A stretch of 6,465 nucleotides of DNA from positions 1 through 6,465 of the forward strand of contig VEQJ01000068.1 of the NCBI GenBank assembly GCA_018883285.1, read 5' to 3'. Of the stretch, positions 4,341-6,465 are shown piece after piece (the first letter of the stretch is position 1; every line of letters starts with the position of its first letter). Both the position numbers and the translations under genes were made by a program. Under the pieces are notes generated by a model. The model worked only from the letters and a program-made list of their open reading frames with translations. It was not told the DNA's origin and did not search any database. The DNA is from Alphaproteobacteria bacterium. GTDB lineage: Bacteria; Pseudomonadota; Alphaproteobacteria; CAISOG01.

Positions 4341-6465
4341 ATGATAAATGCCCTTTCCCCCGACATGACCAACAGCGATCCCGGCGATGGCTTTGGTGCC
4401 CCCCTACAGCCCAATCGCATGGCCAATGGCTATCTTGACGGCCTAAACACCCCCCAGCGTCAGGCGGTGGAGGCGGTTGACGGCCCCGTGCTGGTGCTGG
4501 CGGGGGCGGGCACGGGCAAGACTAAGGTGTTGACCAGCCGTATTGCCCACATTCTGTTATCGCGGCGGGCGTTCGCCAACCAAGTGCTGGCGGTTACCTT
4601 TACCAATGAGGCGGCGCGGGAAATGCGCGAACGGATGACCCACTTGGTGGGGTCGGTTGCCGAAAGCCTTTGGCTGGGCACTTTTCACAGCCTGTGCGTG
4701 CGGATCTTGCGCAAACATGCTGAGGCCGTCGGGCTAACCCCCAGCTTTACGATTTTGGATGCCGATGACCAGTTGCGCCTGATCAAAAAATTGCTGCCCG
4801 CCTATGGGCTGGACGAAAAGCGTTATCCCCCCCGCATGATTGCCGCCACCATTCAACGGTGGAAGGATCGCGGCCTATTGCCCAATCAGCTAAGCAGTAC
4901 CGATTTGGGCAGCGCGGTGTATCAGCGGATTCGGGATCTGTACACGGAATACCAAGCCCGCCTGCAAAGCCTGAACGCCTGCGACTTTGGCGACTTAATT
5001 TTATTATGCCTGCATTTGTTCAAAACTCAGCCTGAAGTGTTGGCGGCCTATCAACAACAGTTCCGCTATCTGCTGGTCGATGAGTATCAGGACACCAATG
5101 TTTCGCAATATCTGTGGCTGCGGCTGTTGGCGCAAAGCCATCGCAACCTGTGCTGCGTCGGCGATGATGACCAGTCAATCTACAGCTGGCGCGGGGCAGA
5201 GGTTGGCAACATCCTGCGCTTTGAGGAGGATTTTCCCGGCGCCACCGTCATTCGGTTGGAGCAAAACTATCGTTCCACCCCCGAAATTCTGAAAGCCGCT
5301 ACCAGCCTGATTGCCAACAACGAAGGCCGCCTGGGCAAAACCCTGTGGACAGAGGCTGGCACCGGCACCCCGATCGCGGTCTGGCATTTGTGGGATGATG
5401 AGGAGGAGGCGCGTAGCATCAGCGACCAAATCGAACTGCTGCGCCGTGAGGGGCAGATGTTGGGCGATACCGCCATCCTGGTGCGGGCGGGCTTTCAAAC
5501 CCGCAGTTTTGAGGAGCGATTCCTTAGCATCGGCCTGCCCTATCGCGTGATTGGCGGCCCCCGATTCTATGAACGATCAGAGGTGCGGGACGCCCTGGCC
5601 TATCTGCGGCTGGTGGTGCAACCATCCGATGACATGGCCTTTGAGCGCATCATCAACCAGCCTAAGCGCGGCCTGGGGGAGGCATCGCTGCAACTGCTTA
5701 ACCAAAGCGCCCGCATGATGGATATGCCGCTGTTGGCCGCCGCGACCAAGCTGATGGATACGGATGAGCTTCGCCCCGCCGCCCGCAAAGCTCTGGGCGA
5801 TTTTGTCCGCGATATCGCCCGTTGGCGCAGCCTGCTGACCACCATGCCGCCCGCTGAGCTGACGGGGCTAATCCTGGATGAATCGGGCTATACCGCGATG
5901 TGGAAGGCTGATCCCGCCCCCGATGCGGCGGGTCGATTGGAAAACCTGAAAGAACTGCTGCGCGCGGTGGAGGCCTTTGACAGCATCGCGGGCTTTTTGG
6001 AGCATATTGCCCTGGTCATGGATGCCGCCAGTGAGAATGCTGAGGATATGGTGACCATCATGACCCTGCACGCCGCCAAGGGGTTGGAGTACAACATCGT
6101 CTTTCTGCCCGGGTGGGAGGAGGGGTTGTTCCCCCACCAAAAAGCCCTGGACGAAACTGGGCCAGCGGGGTTGGAGGAGGAGCGGCGCCTAGCCTATGTC
6201 GGCATTACCCGCGCCAAAAAATCCCTGACCATCAGCCATGCCGCCAATCGCCGCGTGCATGGGCAGTGGCAGCAAAACGCCCCCTCACGCTTTTTGGATG
6301 AGCTGCCCCCCCAATTGCTGGAGCGGCGCCAAAGCTTTCAGGGCGGCCAGGGCGGCGGTGGCCAGCTTAGCGGCTATCGGGGCGGCGGCGGATCTGGCGG
6401 ATGGGGGGGGCGTTCATCCTATGGCGGCGGCCGCGGCAACAGCGGTGGCAGCGGCGGTTGGGGTC
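4341..6465 (+). CDS. uvrD: UvrD/PcrA-type SF1A DNA helicase (3' end outside window)
   Basis: This is an ATP-driven 3'-5' DNA helicase, the family that acts in nucleotide excision and mismatch repair and in clearing proteins or polymerase from DNA. The 708 visible residues contain all signature motifs in order: Q motif LNTPQRQAV (35-43); Walker A AGAGTGKT (54-61); VTFTNEAAREM (85-95); TFHSL (114-118); Walker B LLVDEYQDTN (244-253); GDDDQSIYSWRGA (274-286); EQNYRST (307-313); RVIGGPRFYERSEVRD (402-417); MTLHAAKGLEY (574-584); and EEERRLAYVGITRAKK (612-627). After PSRFLDELP comes a glycine-rich tail from about residue 668, and the frame is still open at the window end. The first ATG (4341) is chosen. 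ATGs at 4365 and 4419 are also in frame before the Q motif, and none has a clear ribosome-binding site. An in-frame TAG at 4269-4271 limits upstream extension. PcrA is the alternative name. Confidence 0.95.
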   Translation, partial: MINALSPDMTNSDPGDGFGAPLQPNRMANGYLDGLNTPQRQAVEAVDGPVLVLAGAGTGKTKVLTSRIAHILLSRRAFANQVLAVTFTNEAAREMRERMTHLVGSVAESLWLGTFHSLCVRILRKHAEAVGLTPSFTILDADDQLRLIKKLLPAYGLDEKRYPPRMIAATIQRWKDRGLLPNQLSSTDLGSAVYQRIRDLYTEYQARLQSLNACDFGDLILLCLHLFKTQPEVLAAYQQQFRYLLVDEYQDTNVSQYLWLRLLAQSHRNLCCVGDDDQSIYSWRGAEVGNILRFEEDFPGATVIRLEQNYRSTPEILKAATSLIANNEGRLGKTLWTEAGTGTPIAVWHLWDDEEEARSISDQIELLRREGQMLGDTAILVRAGFQTRSFEERFLSIGLPYRVIGGPRFYERSEVRDALAYLRLVVQPSDDMAFERIINQPKRGLGEASLQLLNQSARMMDMPLLAAATKLMDTDELRPAARKALGDFVRDIARWRSLLTTMPPAELTGLILDESGYTAMWKADPAPDAAGRLENLKELLRAVEAFDSIAGFLEHIALVMDAASENAEDMVTIMTLHAAKGLEYNIVFLPGWEEGLFPHQKALDETGPAGLEEERRLAYVGITRAKKSLTISHAANRRVHGQWQQNAPSRFLDELPPQLLERRQSFQGGQGGGGQLSGYRGGGGSGGWGGRSSYGGGRGNSGGSGGWG
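6342..6465 (+). repeat. Glycine-rich low-complexity tail of the helicase
   Basis: From residue 668 to the window end, 24 of 41 residues are glycine, mixed with Ser, Gln, Arg, Tyr and Trp (GYRGGGGSGGWGGRSSYGGG, GGSGGWG). It encodes a flexible, probably disordered segment. A run of eight G lies at 6403-6410. Many UvrD/PcrA proteins end with a small Tudor-like domain after a linker, so this could be that linker. The end is not visible. Confidence 0.75.

Noticed and set aside
5175..6140. Several minus-strand open frames opposite the helicase gene
   Set aside because: The plus-strand helicase motifs are unbroken through this region, and the antisense products show no recognisable domain.

Overview
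The window looks like chromosomal DNA from an alphaproteobacterium. Three things point that way. The glutamine synthetase tail is of the bacterial type I (adenylylated) kind, with a C-terminus I associate with alphaproteobacteria. The isocitrate dehydrogenase is the eukaryote-like NADP-dependent subfamily that is usual in that class. The start sites and codon use fit a moderately GC-rich genome. I cannot name a genus.

Layout from left to right. (1) Positions 1-528 (+): the last 175 codons of glnA. (2) Positions 529-710: a convergent intergenic region of 182 bp. It holds a stem-loop terminator for glnA and a facing one for icd, whose T tracts meet in a T6-GC-A6 palindrome, plus a small tandem octamer with nested hairpins. 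(3) Positions 711-1928 (-): complete icd (405 aa). (4) Positions 2016-3380 (-): a 454-aa pentapeptide-repeat protein with three beta-helix-like blocks. (5) Positions 3480-4211 (-): a 243-aa secreted SIMPL/DUF541 protein. (6) Positions 4212-4340: a divergent intergenic region with inverted repeats. (7) Positions 4341-6465 (+): a UvrD/PcrA-type superfamily 1 DNA helicase. It has all the expected motifs and a very glycine-rich tail, and is cut by the window end.

The SIMPL gene, the pentapeptide gene and icd run in one direction with gaps of 99 and 87 bp and no convincing terminator between them. They may share transcripts, although a promoter-like sequence lies before the pentapeptide gene. Nothing shows a shared biochemical task. 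glnA (ammonium assimilation) and icd (supply of 2-oxoglutarate) lie on either side of the carbon/nitrogen branch point, but they are convergent neighbours and not an operon.

Most of the window is ordinary housekeeping sequence. The least explained element is the pentapeptide protein: its N-terminal non-repeat cap motif recurs near residue 270, so it looks like two fused copies of one module. I see no CRISPR array, tRNA, rRNA, insertion sequence or clear new system.
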